Below are positions 7,645 through 16,971 of a stretch of 35,185 nt of DNA, in pieces. Within the stretch, counting starts at the first letter, position 1; each line of letters starts with the position of its first letter. The notes beneath the pieces are model-generated. The model did not search any database. It was not told the origin of the DNA and saw only the letters and a list, made by a program, of their open reading frames with translations. Source of the DNA: Flavobacteriaceae bacterium (GTDB lineage Bacteria; Bacteroidota; Bacteroidia; Flavobacteriales; Flavobacteriaceae); NCBI GenBank assembly GCA_028825365.1, contig JAPKAF010000013.1, positions 1 through 35,185 on the forward strand. The letters are read 5' to 3'. A program made the translations under genes and the position numbers.

Positions 7645-8361
7645 CTAGTCTTGTACTTGGAAAATTATAGGCAATGAGTAAGGTACTATCACAGCTTTAC
7701 CTCTTTGTTTACCTGGCTTCATTTTAGGTAATAAATTAATTACCCTTTGAGCTTCTTTTACCAATCTAGGGTGTGGAGCTCTTGCTCTTACACCAACTAC
7801 ATCTCCTAATTTATCAATTTTAAAAATAACACTAATTCTCTGTCTTCCGGAAAGACCAAGGTCTCCAGCTAAGTCAGTGTTAAATTTTCTTTGAACAAAT
7901 TTTGTAATTTTCTGAGACATACATTTACGTCTCTCTGCGTTATTACCCTTATCACATCCAGGGAAAATTGGAACATTTTCTATAACTGAAAAAGGAACTT
8001 CAATATCTTCTTCAACTTCTTCAATTTCTAAGTCTTCTATCTCAATTTCTTCTTCTTGATCAGTTTCAGTAGATTCAATAACCGTCTCCTCTATCTCTTC
8101 TTCATCTTCTACAATCTCAATAACCTCTGGCGGTGCAGGTGGTGGTGGTGGTGGTGGTGGTGGCACAACCTGTTCTAATAATGGAATTTCTTCATCATCC
8201 AGCTCATCCATACTAACAAGACCTATATCAATGTCGCTTTTATCATAAACTTTCCAATTAATAGTTGAGTATGATAAGAACACCATCAAAGCTAATCCTA
8301 TTGCAAAATACAACGAGGCATTTCTAGAAATGTCTGCTTTTGGATTTTTTTTAGATTCCAT
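7645..8361 (-). CDS. tonB: Energy transducer TonB
   Basis: Couples the proton motive force, through ExbB/ExbD, to TonB-dependent outer-membrane transporters. The 238-residue protein has a basic N-terminus and one transmembrane helix (about 15-31). A run of nine prolines (67-75) follows, then a very acidic glutamate-rich linker (about 79-122) and a C-terminal TonB domain (about 150-238) with SVIFKIDKLGDVVGVRARAP. Cysteines C136 and C147 flank the start of that domain, as in many Bacteroidota TonB proteins (IFPGC...RRKC). No exbB or exbD lies in the window. It starts 69 nt after the VanZ-like gene, with no promoter motif in that gap, so read-through from sprA-gcvH is likely. Confidence 0.9.
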   Translation of the reverse strand: MESKKNPKADISRNASLYFAIGLALMVFLSYSTINWKVYDKSDIDIGLVSMDELDDEEIPLLEQVVPPPPPPPPPAPPEVIEIVEDEEEIEETVIESTETDQEEEIEIEDLEIEEVEEDIEVPFSVIENVPIFPGCDKGNNAERRKCMSQKITKFVQRKFNTDLAGDLGLSGRQRISVIFKIDKLGDVVGVRARAPHPRLVKEAQRVINLLPKMKPGKQRGKAVIVPYSLPIIFQVQD

Positions 8362-8430
8362 ATTTTATTTTTTTGATTGCGGTTTGGTAAAATAACCAAT
8401 TATTTGAATAAAAAACAAGTGATTATAATT

Positions 8431-8787
8431 TTAAATCTTTCTTTTCTTTAAGCTGAAATATATGTAAGCTATTAGTATTCCCGTTAAATTAGAAACAACG
8501 TCTAACAATTCAGCATTTCTTGTTAGAGTTAAAAACTTTTGTCCAAGCTCGATAAAAACTCCAAATGTAAAGGCAAAAACAAATAAATAAATCAATGCTT
8601 TACTTTTAAATAAATAACAAAAAGGATTATACCATAAAAAATAAAATAATAAATAAGAAATAAAGTGAGCTAACTTATCATTTATATCTAAACTAACAAC
8701 TGAATTAGATATAGACTCTGATAGGCCTAAAAAAATAATTAAAGCACTGTACAGTAGTGCAAGAATTAAATTAAACTTATTCACCAA
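8431..8787 (-). CDS. VanZ-like family membrane protein
   Basis: This protein of about 118 residues has four transmembrane helices and the conserved VanZ pattern: D37-K38, H41, E80, Q83, R90, D96 and N100 (DKLAHFISY, GVFIELGQKF, RNAELLDVVSNLTG). Members are named after VanZ of teicoplanin resistance, but most, including this one, have no established role. The frame has an in-frame TGA immediately before TTG 8787 and no ATG, so translation must start at TTG 8787 or GTG 8784. Both lie inside the end of gcvH (overlap 11 or 8 nt), which suggests translational coupling to gcvH. Confidence 0.85.
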   Translation of the reverse strand: MVNKFNLILALLYSALIIFLGLSESISNSVVSLDINDKLAHFISYLLFYFLWYNPFCYLFKSKALIYLFVFAFTFGVFIELGQKFLTLTRNAELLDVVSNLTGILIAYIYFSLKKRKI

Positions 8788-9157
8788 TCATTTTTTTATA
8801 ATCTTCTGCGGACATTAAATTATCAATCTCAGAGGAATCACTAATCTGAATCTTTATCATCCAACCCTCTCCGTAAGGATCATCATTTACTTTTTCTGGT
8901 TCACTTTCTAGCAATTCATTAAACTCAATGATTTCTCCTGCAAGAGGTAAAAAAAGATCAGATACCGTCTTAACAGCCTCTACAGACCCAAACACCTCTT
9001 CGGCGTCAAATTTCTCTCCTAAAGTATCAACTTCTACATAGACTATATCCCCTAACTCTCCCTGAGCAAAGTCTGTAATTCCAATTGTAGCAATATCATT
9101 CTCTATTAATACCCACTCGTGGTCTTTAGTATATTTTAAATTTAAAGGTGTACTCAT
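8777..9157 (-). CDS. gcvH: Glycine cleavage system H protein
   Basis: Carries the lipoyl arm that shuttles the aminomethyl intermediate between the P, T and L proteins of glycine cleavage. The 126-residue length is standard. The lipoylation segment VFGSVEAVKTVSD places the modified lysine at K63, and the family's N-terminal YTKDHEWV and C-terminal NDDPYGEGWMIKI are present. The gcvP and gcvT genes are not in the window. It starts 17 nt after the sprA stop and overlaps the VanZ-like gene. I recall gcvH next to sprA in other Flavobacteriia. Confidence 0.95.
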   Translation of the reverse strand: MSTPLNLKYTKDHEWVLIENDIATIGITDFAQGELGDIVYVEVDTLGEKFDAEEVFGSVEAVKTVSDLFLPLAGEIIEFNELLESEPEKVNDDPYGEGWMIKIQISDSSEIDNLMSAEDYKKMIGE

Positions 9158-9174
9158 TTATTATTTATATTAAA

Positions 9175-12100
9175 TTAATTACCAAAATTATATCTCATAG
9201 TAAATCCAGATCGAATAGTTGTTTGTGGAAAAGCGGTTGATATTGCATATTCTGAGAATGAATAATCAAAATAAAATATTCCCGTTAAATTTCTGCTAAA
9301 ATCATAATCAGCAGAATATTTAAAATTCCATATTGTTTGTCCTGATGTTACTTGATTATTATCTAAGTCCAAATATCTAATAATTGTTTTATTATTCCTA
9401 ATAGAAAGATCTAATTTCATATTTAAATCACTCTTAATAATTTGGCTAGCTCCAGCCAAACTAGATCTTATCCTTAAGTCTTTAACTCTGTATCCAAAAC
9501 CAAAAATATACTCATTACCTTGTATTTCAGTCAACAGGTTATTATCAAAACTCAAAGAGAGTAATCGATCTTTTTTAACTTCTGCCAAAATTTTTATGGA
9601 GTTTTTCATTTCAAAATCTAACTTAAACAAAGGACTAAATTGTTCCATTAGATTTATATTACTGTATAAAAATTCATTTTTATAATTATCCGACTGATCT
9701 AAAACATTTGGATTTTGAGAAACAAAATCTAAAGCTGGATTACCCTCATTATAATCTAAATTAGATCTAAACTGATTAATAGTATACATCGCATTATAAC
9801 CATGAGAGATAGACAGTCTTTTAAAATTCTTTTTAAACCATTTTAACTTCATTAATCCTGTGTATTTTAATGTCCAGTTTGGAATAGGAATATCTCTAAA
9901 TGCACCTAGGCTAGATGTAGATGGGTCATCACCTGTGTAAGCAGACAAGAAGGCTGGTAATAACACCGATTGATTAGTTTTACCATAACCCAATGGGAAA
10001 CTGTTCAAATCTCCATTTTCAAAATTACTAGCATTATTAAAATCAATTCCAGCATCTAAAGCTAGTCTTCTTGCAATGACTAAACGATTTTCTCTAAATG
10101 CATCAAATGTTTCAGAACTATTCTCATCACTGTTTGAAAATGCTGTTTTTATTAAAACGGTTGATATATTAAAATTCCCTAAAGTATTTTGAATTAAAGG
10201 ATTATAATCATCACTAAGACCATCGCCATTTTCATCTATAGTATTAAAGTTTTCAGTTAAATTCTCTGAGTAAGTCCTCCCTGCAGTTAAATCTATTTTT
10301 AGATCTCTTATTGGGGTTAGGTTAGCAGAAAAAGTTAAATTTTTATTTGTAACCTCGGTATATTGCTGATTGAAATCAGGGAACACAGTTAGCCACCCAT
10401 TTTTTGCGGCTAAATATCTAATATCTCTTTGGCTACCAAAAACATAACCAAGCGAAGGTTTAAAAGACCCTATAAAGTCTGGTGTCTGTAAATACCCTGG
10501 TAAAAACGATCCATTGTTTTCTGAATAATTTAACTGTATTCTTTTAACGCTAGTTAAAAGGTCAATCACAGTATTTTTAAAATTAAACTTTTTGTTAGTT
10601 GGTGAATTTCTCTGACTTCGAGCGGCATTTGTACCACGATCTTTATCACCAGATTTTCTGTTATTGTTTTTAACTAATCCTATATATTTATAGAATTTTG
10701 ACATGTCTAATGAGCTATTTATATTATGGGTATTAGCATTAGATATCGTATTTCCTAAGTCATAAGTCTCTCCATTTAAAGTTAAATTTCCAAACAAATC
10801 AGATCCTTTTTGCCATTGAAAATCACCAGTATATGAATATGAGGCTCTTAAAAAACTAAATGTTGGGATTTTATTTAAGGGAAGCTCATAATTGATTGCA
10901 AATTGTTGGGATTGTCTATTAGGATCTCCAATATCAAAAAATTTATCAAAAACATCAAGAGAAGAGTCTTGTTCTCCATTTATATTATCCTCTACAAAGT
11001 AATTCTTAACTATGTTATTATTAGAAGCATTATAACTAAAATTAAGAGCATCACTGATTACATAATTGAAATTATATTGAAGGTCAAAGTTATAGTTTCT
11101 CCTAAGAAGTTCATTAACAGAAATATTATCTCCTGTCAACTCAGACTGCCTGAATTTTTGTTTATTAAACTGTCTGATAAAATCTGTATTAATTGAAATA
11201 TTTGTGGGTAACAGGTTGAAGTTTATGTCTTTTAAAATTTTAAAATACTTACCTGTGAACAAGGAATCATTTTTCTTAAATGGCTCTAGTTTTATAGAAT
11301 TAAAATTAAAATTATATGCTGCTCCAGCCCTAATATTTTGATCTAACAAATCTTCTATTTCATAATCCCTGTGCTCAACTTGATTGTAAGAATAATTTAA
11401 TGTTAAATTTTCGATATCATAAAATCTTGACTTTCCTTCACCACTTTTTTGCTTATTTACACCAATAAAATTAATACTCTTTCTTTTGGTGTAATCTTCA
11501 GATTGATCTAGAATACGGCTTTTCTCATTAGCATCCTCTGCTGAATTTAATCTATTTTGTAGTTTAATGTCTTTATACTGTTGATCATATTCCGGAGTTA
11601 TAAGCTCTTCACTTAATCCAAAATTAAAAGGTATAGATACCTCCCATTTTTTTGGCAGCAATTGACCTATGTTAATATTTGAAACTAAATCATATTGCCT
11701 CTTATCTTCAATCTCTCTTTCATTTGGCCCCTGCTCAATACTTCCAAATCCGCTGGTACTCTGTCTTCCAGTAGCGCTTAAGCTCATAAAGTCTGCGATA
11801 TTAGCATCCATGGTCAGTATAGCTGCCCAACCACCTTCATTATCCATATCTGACAATCTGAGTTCATTAAACCAAACTGAACCGCAGACATCCATGTTGT
11901 CTTGTCTTGGGTTTTTAACTCCTACCATTAAGGTTCTAATGTCTCCAAAGTTAGGGTTACCTTTAATTGACACCCTATGTTGACCCATTTCAAACTCTGA
12001 AAATTCGTCTACTGGTTCAACCAAAAGATTATCACCAAAAACATCATAAAAGATAGGATTCTCATTAGCTAATGTACCATTAGTAATACCTAATGACTTT

Positions 12101-15100
12101 ATTGATTCTAGAATTTCAATTGGCAAATTAATTTCATTGATTTCTGGCCAAACAGATTGAGGATCTAATGTGTTGGTAGAAGATCTTTGTAAGGGTACTT
12201 CGATTTGATAATAATTTTGAGTTAAATCATTACCAATTCTTATAAATCCAACAATATCACCATCTGAGAGTCCTGGATCTGAACCTTCTTCCGCATGTAA
12301 AAACATTCTTATTCTTTTGTACTGTCTCATGTCTACATTGATGTTTTTGTAAACAGCTCTTGAGTCTTCAGTTTCTAAAGCACAAACATCTAAAACTAAG
12401 GATTGTTCATTTTGCCTAACAATTGTATTATTATTATTAAACTGCTCTCTTTCTACCCCCGGTGGCGAAACATAGCTTTCTTCATTTTCTTGAATTCCAA
12501 TAACCCCTACATTTACATTAGTGATGTCATTGTCATTGTTTAGTTCTTCATCCAGAGATAATTGATATTTTCTCCAGTCACTTCTAACAAGCTCTAGAGT
12601 ACCAAATCTAAATGTTGTATTCTGAGTAAATTCATTTAAATACATTCTAATAAATCTAATAGATCTAAAGTCAGAAATCCCTCCTACAGTATTTGTAGGT
12701 TCATTAACAGGAACTCTAAATTGATACCACTTAATTGTTTCTGATGTACCATTAGGAAGGGTTACGGTTTTCTCTTTCCTGTCTTTTATATACTCATTGT
12801 TTATATCTGACAAAGAGTTTGGAGTAATATCGATTTCATATTCATAATAACTATCAATAGTATTCATTGTATTATCCCTATTAATATCTTCAGCATCTGG
12901 CTGAGTAGATGAACCACGATTAGTATTTGTAAATGTTTCTGGGGAATTTCCTTCTAGACCATTGTAATTTTTATACCTGTCTAAAATATCTCCATCTACA
13001 TTTAAGAAGTAATTGTAGTTGTCATTCGAGGGGTCATCTAGTTCAGAGAAAGAAGGGAACTTAATTACTTCGTCTTGATCATCATATCCATCTAAACCCA
13101 CATCTTGATTTTCTCTTTCTTCTCCAAGAGTCGAAAACGCATAAATTAAAGATTGATTTTGGGGCACAACTGACCCCCAAGTAGTTTCATTTAATAAGCT
13201 AATATCTCCATCTTCAGGCAATCCGTTTTCATATTGTTTTCTACCATCCTTCAAGACATCTTCAGAAATGTTACCTAAATTAAAATTAAGTTTACCACCT
13301 AAATTTTCTGAATTGTTGATAAAAGGATCTTGTAACCAAAACTCTATATACTCAACATTTGATTGTTCAAAATCAGTAGTTGTGATTTGTCTTGTTATTC
13401 CAGCCCAACTATTTGAAGGGTTTGTTAAAGTATTTTGAGAATTTTGAGGATTCATATTATATGGCCCTCTTTCTTCTGGATAGTAATTTAAATCGAAAGA
13501 ATTTATTACAGACAACTGTCCTTGAACTATATCGATCTGAGGGAAAATTTCATCAATAAAAATTCTACGTGTATAAGGGTCAGAAACATCATTATCGTTT
13601 ATATCGCTTGGCCTTATACTACTGTAAAAAATTGGATCAATTGAGTACCAATTTAATAAAGCTCGATCATACCCATTTTGAATTCCATTAGCATCTTCAC
13701 CTCCGTCATTATATAACAAACCTAGGTTTTTAGGTCTACTAGATAAAGACCAAGCTTGAGTGCTCATAAGATCTATAATATTTTGAGTTCCTTCAAAGTC
13801 ATCAACATAAGAAGTGACCTCCCCTTTAAAATCAGTTCCTTTTGGAGCGCCAGGAACCAAATAAGCTACTTCTCCTCTAACAGACAGGTTTGAAGGAACT
13901 TCGGTCTCAATATTAGGAAATTTGTTGATTAGCCTAGTTAAAAAAGGTACTTCAGTTGCGAAATTACCATTAAACCCAAATATAGTATTGTTGATAGGCT
14001 CTGTACCATAATTTGCTTTTTGAGTAACTGGTCTTTCATTAAGGTTTAAAAATGTACCACCTAATAAAAAGTTTTCGTTAAATTGATGTTCTACATTAAA
14101 CCCTGTGAACCTTTTGGTTTGTTGTCCAAAAGTGGCATTATTTTCAACACTAACATTAATAGGGGTTCCTGAAGATTGGAGCGCTGGGTCAAGAATCTGA
14201 ACTGTTCCCAATTGATAATTTACAGTATAATCAACTCCTTCAGTTAGGACTCTTCCTCCTGCAGTGACATTAACCGAACCTCTAGGAACATTATATGCAC
14301 CAATTGGAATTCCTGAACTACTAGATGATTTGTATTTTCCTGTAATTTGAAATTTGTTTTTTTCAGAAGACTGAAGTGCTATAGTTTTGGAAGAGTTGTA
14401 AAGAGAAGAATAAACGTATTTTTTTTGATTTAGGTTATAATCATCTGTAATGTCCTGATTTCCGTTATAATCTTCATTAGGATTCAGTCTTAACTTCTCA
14501 AAGAGGAATTCTCCAAATGGTTCAACCTTGGTAAATATAATTTTTCCATTATTTTGAAGAACAGTTATCCCTGGAACAAAATCAAAAAAACCGTCTCCGT
14601 TAAACTGAGGGTCATTGTTGGAGTTTAATCTATCAAAATTAAAAAGGTTTAAAAGTGGTGTCTCGCCTAGGTTTAAATCATTAGTGTTATTAGTTGGAAA
14701 GGGGGTTCCTTCAACAGGTGATATATAATTTAAAGGAGAGGATTCATTATAAAAAATATTTAGCTTAAAACCATCTTCTTCTAACTGAAAAGAACCGGTA
14801 TTGTAGATATTTTTCATCATTAAATCCCACATAGGTTCATCTACGCTACTCACTGTACTTTTTAATAATTTTACTACTAAATTATTATTATTAATAACAG
14901 GATTAGAATCGTTATTATCACTTACCTCAGTAGCTTGAACACCATCATTTGCAAATTCTCCAACTTGAAATACTTGATCTCCAATTGTATATTGAAAAGC
15001 TACAGCCAGTATTTCATCATTATCAAGTTTTTGATTCAGCGATATATAGCCTAATTGAGTATTAATATTATAGTCTGATCCAGGTAATAGCTTTTTAGCA

Positions 15101-16353
15101 TTCTCTAACTTACCATAATCAAAACCCTCATTTACATTTGGTAAAAGAATACCTGATTGTATTGTTGCAATATCACGAACAGAGTTAGTAAGTTGTGAAT
15201 TTGCTTGCCCAATAATCATTGGGTTAAATCCATTATTTGCATTGTCCGGATTAGCATTAGGTCCTACGAAAACATTAACACTTGAGGATAAAGATGAAGA
15301 CTCACCTAAATCCTGAAATGCTACAATATTTCTTACATTTTCTACTCGGTTATTTCTATTGGTTACCCATACTTCAGTACGAGTGATTTGAATATTAGAA
15401 TTAACAAAAGGATAATTTAATAAGGCTTGGTTATATTTATCTCTAAAGGCATGACTAAGAAAAAAATGTCTATTCTCATCATAATCTAGAGCTCTAAACT
15501 CAAATTCTTCAATTGTACCTCCAGCCTGAGCCACAACTGTTTTAGCTTCTGATTTTTGTTCAGAAAATACAGCAGTAACTCTAGTTTTACCAAATTGGAG
15601 CTCTGTTTTGAATCCAAATAAACTTTGTGCGCCAGAAATCAATGAACTATTTAACGGCATACTTACGTTTCCTACTTCAATTTTTTTTATAATATCATCT
15701 TCCGTAGGCTCATATTGAATTTGCATAAGATTCTGGAAGTCGAATGTAGATTGAGTATCAAAATTTGCATTAACCTGAACCCTAGTTCCTACTTTACCAA
15801 GTAGACTAAGACCGATTCTTTGATCAAAATCAAATGAAAAGTTACTTCTATTTCTTGGTGAAAAAGAAGGATTATCTTGTTTTGTATAAAGAACACCTAA
15901 ATCAATTTCTAAAGATCCCTGAGGAACAACTTCTATAGTATTACCCCCAAATATTGATTCAAATAACTTAGAGTTTACATAAATCTCAGGAATTAAATTT
16001 TTCTGGAGTTCTTCTGAGCCATCCAATCTACCTTCAGCAGCATTTACTTTGTCTTTATAATATTTTTTTAAACTTTCATTTAAGACTAACTCTTCATATT
16101 CTTCAGAAGATAAAATTATTGGATAATTAATGTTAAAACTTCCAACAGATTGATTGAAAAAGTATCTATCACTAACTGGGTCATATACATAGCTTTCAAC
16201 TATACTAGGAGGGTTATCTAACTCAATATCAGTGGTTGCGATATCTTCATTTAGCTGATCTTGAGAAAAGGTGAAGTTAACAGATAGTGCTATAACTATA
16301 TAAAATACGAGCGTATTAAATTTATTAAAAAGTATATTTTCAAATATATTCAA
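9175..16353 (-). CDS. sprA: SprA/Sov, outer-membrane translocon of the type 9 secretion system
   Basis: This 2392-residue protein matches the size and composition of SprA, about 2400 residues in Flavobacterium johnsoniae. SprA is the very large single-chain beta-barrel through which T9SS cargo crosses the outer membrane, needed for gliding adhesin and enzyme export. An N-terminal signal sequence ends about residue 30 (VNFTFSQ). The remainder is rich in N, S, D, T and aromatic residues in amphipathic strands. It contains segments typical of the family such as SVRGEVAYLVPGAPKGTD, SYVDDFEGTQNIIDL and VWFNELRLSDMDNEGGWAA. The C-terminus ends in an aromatic strand (RSGFTMRYNFGN). The start codon is TTG; no ATG lies near the signal peptide. 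It begins 6 nt after, and in the same frame as, the ruvA TAG stop. No other T9SS genes are in the window. Confidence 0.93.
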   Translation of the reverse strand: MNIFENILFNKFNTLVFYIVIALSVNFTFSQDQLNEDIATTDIELDNPPSIVESYVYDPVSDRYFFNQSVGSFNINYPIILSSEEYEELVLNESLKKYYKDKVNAAEGRLDGSEELQKNLIPEIYVNSKLFESIFGGNTIEVVPQGSLEIDLGVLYTKQDNPSFSPRNRSNFSFDFDQRIGLSLLGKVGTRVQVNANFDTQSTFDFQNLMQIQYEPTEDDIIKKIEVGNVSMPLNSSLISGAQSLFGFKTELQFGKTRVTAVFSEQKSEAKTVVAQAGGTIEEFEFRALDYDENRHFFLSHAFRDKYNQALLNYPFVNSNIQITRTEVWVTNRNNRVENVRNIVAFQDLGESSSLSSSVNVFVGPNANPDNANNGFNPMIIGQANSQLTNSVRDIATIQSGILLPNVNEGFDYGKLENAKKLLPGSDYNINTQLGYISLNQKLDNDEILAVAFQYTIGDQVFQVGEFANDGVQATEVSDNNDSNPVINNNNLVVKLLKSTVSSVDEPMWDLMMKNIYNTGSFQLEEDGFKLNIFYNESSPLNYISPVEGTPFPTNNTNDLNLGETPLLNLFNFDRLNSNNDPQFNGDGFFDFVPGITVLQNNGKIIFTKVEPFGEFLFEKLRLNPNEDYNGNQDITDDYNLNQKKYVYSSLYNSSKTIALQSSEKNKFQITGKYKSSSSSGIPIGAYNVPRGSVNVTAGGRVLTEGVDYTVNYQLGTVQILDPALQSSGTPINVSVENNATFGQQTKRFTGFNVEHQFNENFLLGGTFLNLNERPVTQKANYGTEPINNTIFGFNGNFATEVPFLTRLINKFPNIETEVPSNLSVRGEVAYLVPGAPKGTDFKGEVTSYVDDFEGTQNIIDLMSTQAWSLSSRPKNLGLLYNDGGEDANGIQNGYDRALLNWYSIDPIFYSSIRPSDINDNDVSDPYTRRIFIDEIFPQIDIVQGQLSVINSFDLNYYPEERGPYNMNPQNSQNTLTNPSNSWAGITRQITTTDFEQSNVEYIEFWLQDPFINNSENLGGKLNFNLGNISEDVLKDGRKQYENGLPEDGDISLLNETTWGSVVPQNQSLIYAFSTLGEERENQDVGLDGYDDQDEVIKFPSFSELDDPSNDNYNYFLNVDGDILDRYKNYNGLEGNSPETFTNTNRGSSTQPDAEDINRDNTMNTIDSYYEYEIDITPNSLSDINNEYIKDRKEKTVTLPNGTSETIKWYQFRVPVNEPTNTVGGISDFRSIRFIRMYLNEFTQNTTFRFGTLELVRSDWRKYQLSLDEELNNDNDITNVNVGVIGIQENEESYVSPPGVEREQFNNNNTIVRQNEQSLVLDVCALETEDSRAVYKNINVDMRQYKRIRMFLHAEEGSDPGLSDGDIVGFIRIGNDLTQNYYQIEVPLQRSSTNTLDPQSVWPEINEINLPIEILESIKSLGITNGTLANENPIFYDVFGDNLLVEPVDEFSEFEMGQHRVSIKGNPNFGDIRTLMVGVKNPRQDNMDVCGSVWFNELRLSDMDNEGGWAAILTMDANIADFMSLSATGRQSTSGFGSIEQGPNEREIEDKRQYDLVSNINIGQLLPKKWEVSIPFNFGLSEELITPEYDQQYKDIKLQNRLNSAEDANEKSRILDQSEDYTKRKSINFIGVNKQKSGEGKSRFYDIENLTLNYSYNQVEHRDYEIEDLLDQNIRAGAAYNFNFNSIKLEPFKKNDSLFTGKYFKILKDINFNLLPTNISINTDFIRQFNKQKFRQSELTGDNISVNELLRRNYNFDLQYNFNYVISDALNFSYNASNNNIVKNYFVEDNINGEQDSSLDVFDKFFDIGDPNRQSQQFAINYELPLNKIPTFSFLRASYSYTGDFQWQKGSDLFGNLTLNGETYDLGNTISNANTHNINSSLDMSKFYKYIGLVKNNNRKSGDKDRGTNAARSQRNSPTNKKFNFKNTVIDLLTSVKRIQLNYSENNGSFLPGYLQTPDFIGSFKPSLGYVFGSQRDIRYLAAKNGWLTVFPDFNQQYTEVTNKNLTFSANLTPIRDLKIDLTAGRTYSENLTENFNTIDENGDGLSDDYNPLIQNTLGNFNISTVLIKTAFSNSDENSSETFDAFRENRLVIARRLALDAGIDFNNASNFENGDLNSFPLGYGKTNQSVLLPAFLSAYTGDDPSTSSLGAFRDIPIPNWTLKYTGLMKLKWFKKNFKRLSISHGYNAMYTINQFRSNLDYNEGNPALDFVSQNPNVLDQSDNYKNEFLYSNINLMEQFSPLFKLDFEMKNSIKILAEVKKDRLLSLSFDNNLLTEIQGNEYIFGFGYRVKDLRIRSSLAGASQIIKSDLNMKLDLSIRNNKTIIRYLDLDNNQVTSGQTIWNFKYSADYDFSRNLTGIFYFDYSFSEYAISTAFPQTTIRSGFTMRYNFGN

Positions 16354-16359
16354 AGTAAA

Positions 16360-16944
16360 CTATAATTTTTTCAAAGCCTCTTTAATTACAAACTCAACAG
16401 AAGCATCTACATTATCTAATATGATTTTATCTACTAATTTCTCAGAAGTCTTTTTATTAATTCCAAGTACTTCTAGTGCAGATAACGCTTCTTCTTTAGC
16501 GGTATTGCTATTTGGGAAAGAAACTTTATCATCAAGGTCATATATTTTTAACACTTTATCTTTTAATTCAATTATTACCCGTTGAGATGTTTTAAGGCCT
16601 ATGCCTTTAACAGATTGGATCATTACAGAATCTCCAATTGAAATTCCTTGAATTATTTGTTCTGGCGAAAGAGATGATAACATTGTTCTTGCGATACTAG
16701 CACCGATACCACTGACTGAAATAAGTAATCTAAATATCTCTCTCTCTTTTAGGCCATAAAATCCAAATAAAGTATGAGAATCTTCTTTAATCTGAAGATG
16801 GGTATATAGCTTTAAATTTTCCTGATCAGGAATAGCTGAAAATGTATTTAAAGAAATATTAATTAAATAGCCTACTCCATTTACATCAATAATAACACTT
16901 GTAGGTGATTTTTCAACTAATTTTCCTTTAATATGTGTTATCAT
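16360..16944 (-). CDS. ruvA: Holliday junction DNA helicase subunit RuvA
   Basis: Binds four-way junctions as a tetramer and loads the RuvB motor for branch migration. The 194-residue length is typical. The N-terminal OB-fold begins MITHIKGKLVEKSPTSVIID. Two helix-hairpin-helix motifs follow (LISVSGIGASIARTML and IQSVKGIGLKTSQRVI), and the C-terminal RuvB-contact domain contains EEALSALEVLGINKK. It starts 27 nt after the maeB stop and ends with TAG just before sprA. Its partner ruvB is separate, about 3.3 kb upstream beyond maeB and queG. Confidence 0.96.
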   Translation of the reverse strand: MITHIKGKLVEKSPTSVIIDVNGVGYLINISLNTFSAIPDQENLKLYTHLQIKEDSHTLFGFYGLKEREIFRLLISVSGIGASIARTMLSSLSPEQIIQGISIGDSVMIQSVKGIGLKTSQRVIIELKDKVLKIYDLDDKVSFPNSNTAKEEALSALEVLGINKKTSEKLVDKIILDNVDASVEFVIKEALKKL

Positions 16945-16971
16945 GATTTGATTTTATTTAGTCAAATTTAG

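Noticed and set aside
8141-8162. GGT/GGC tandem repeat run
   Set aside because: This is the coding DNA for the polyproline linker of TonB, not an independent repeat element.
10903-11196. Plus-strand open frame of 97 codons inside sprA
   Set aside because: It is antisense to a well-supported large gene, and its Ile/Lys-rich product looks like reversed AT-rich coding sequence. No domain or start context supports it.
11669-11983. Plus-strand open frame of 104 codons inside sprA
   Set aside because: Antisense shadow of the conserved part of sprA; low-complexity hydrophobic product with no family resemblance.
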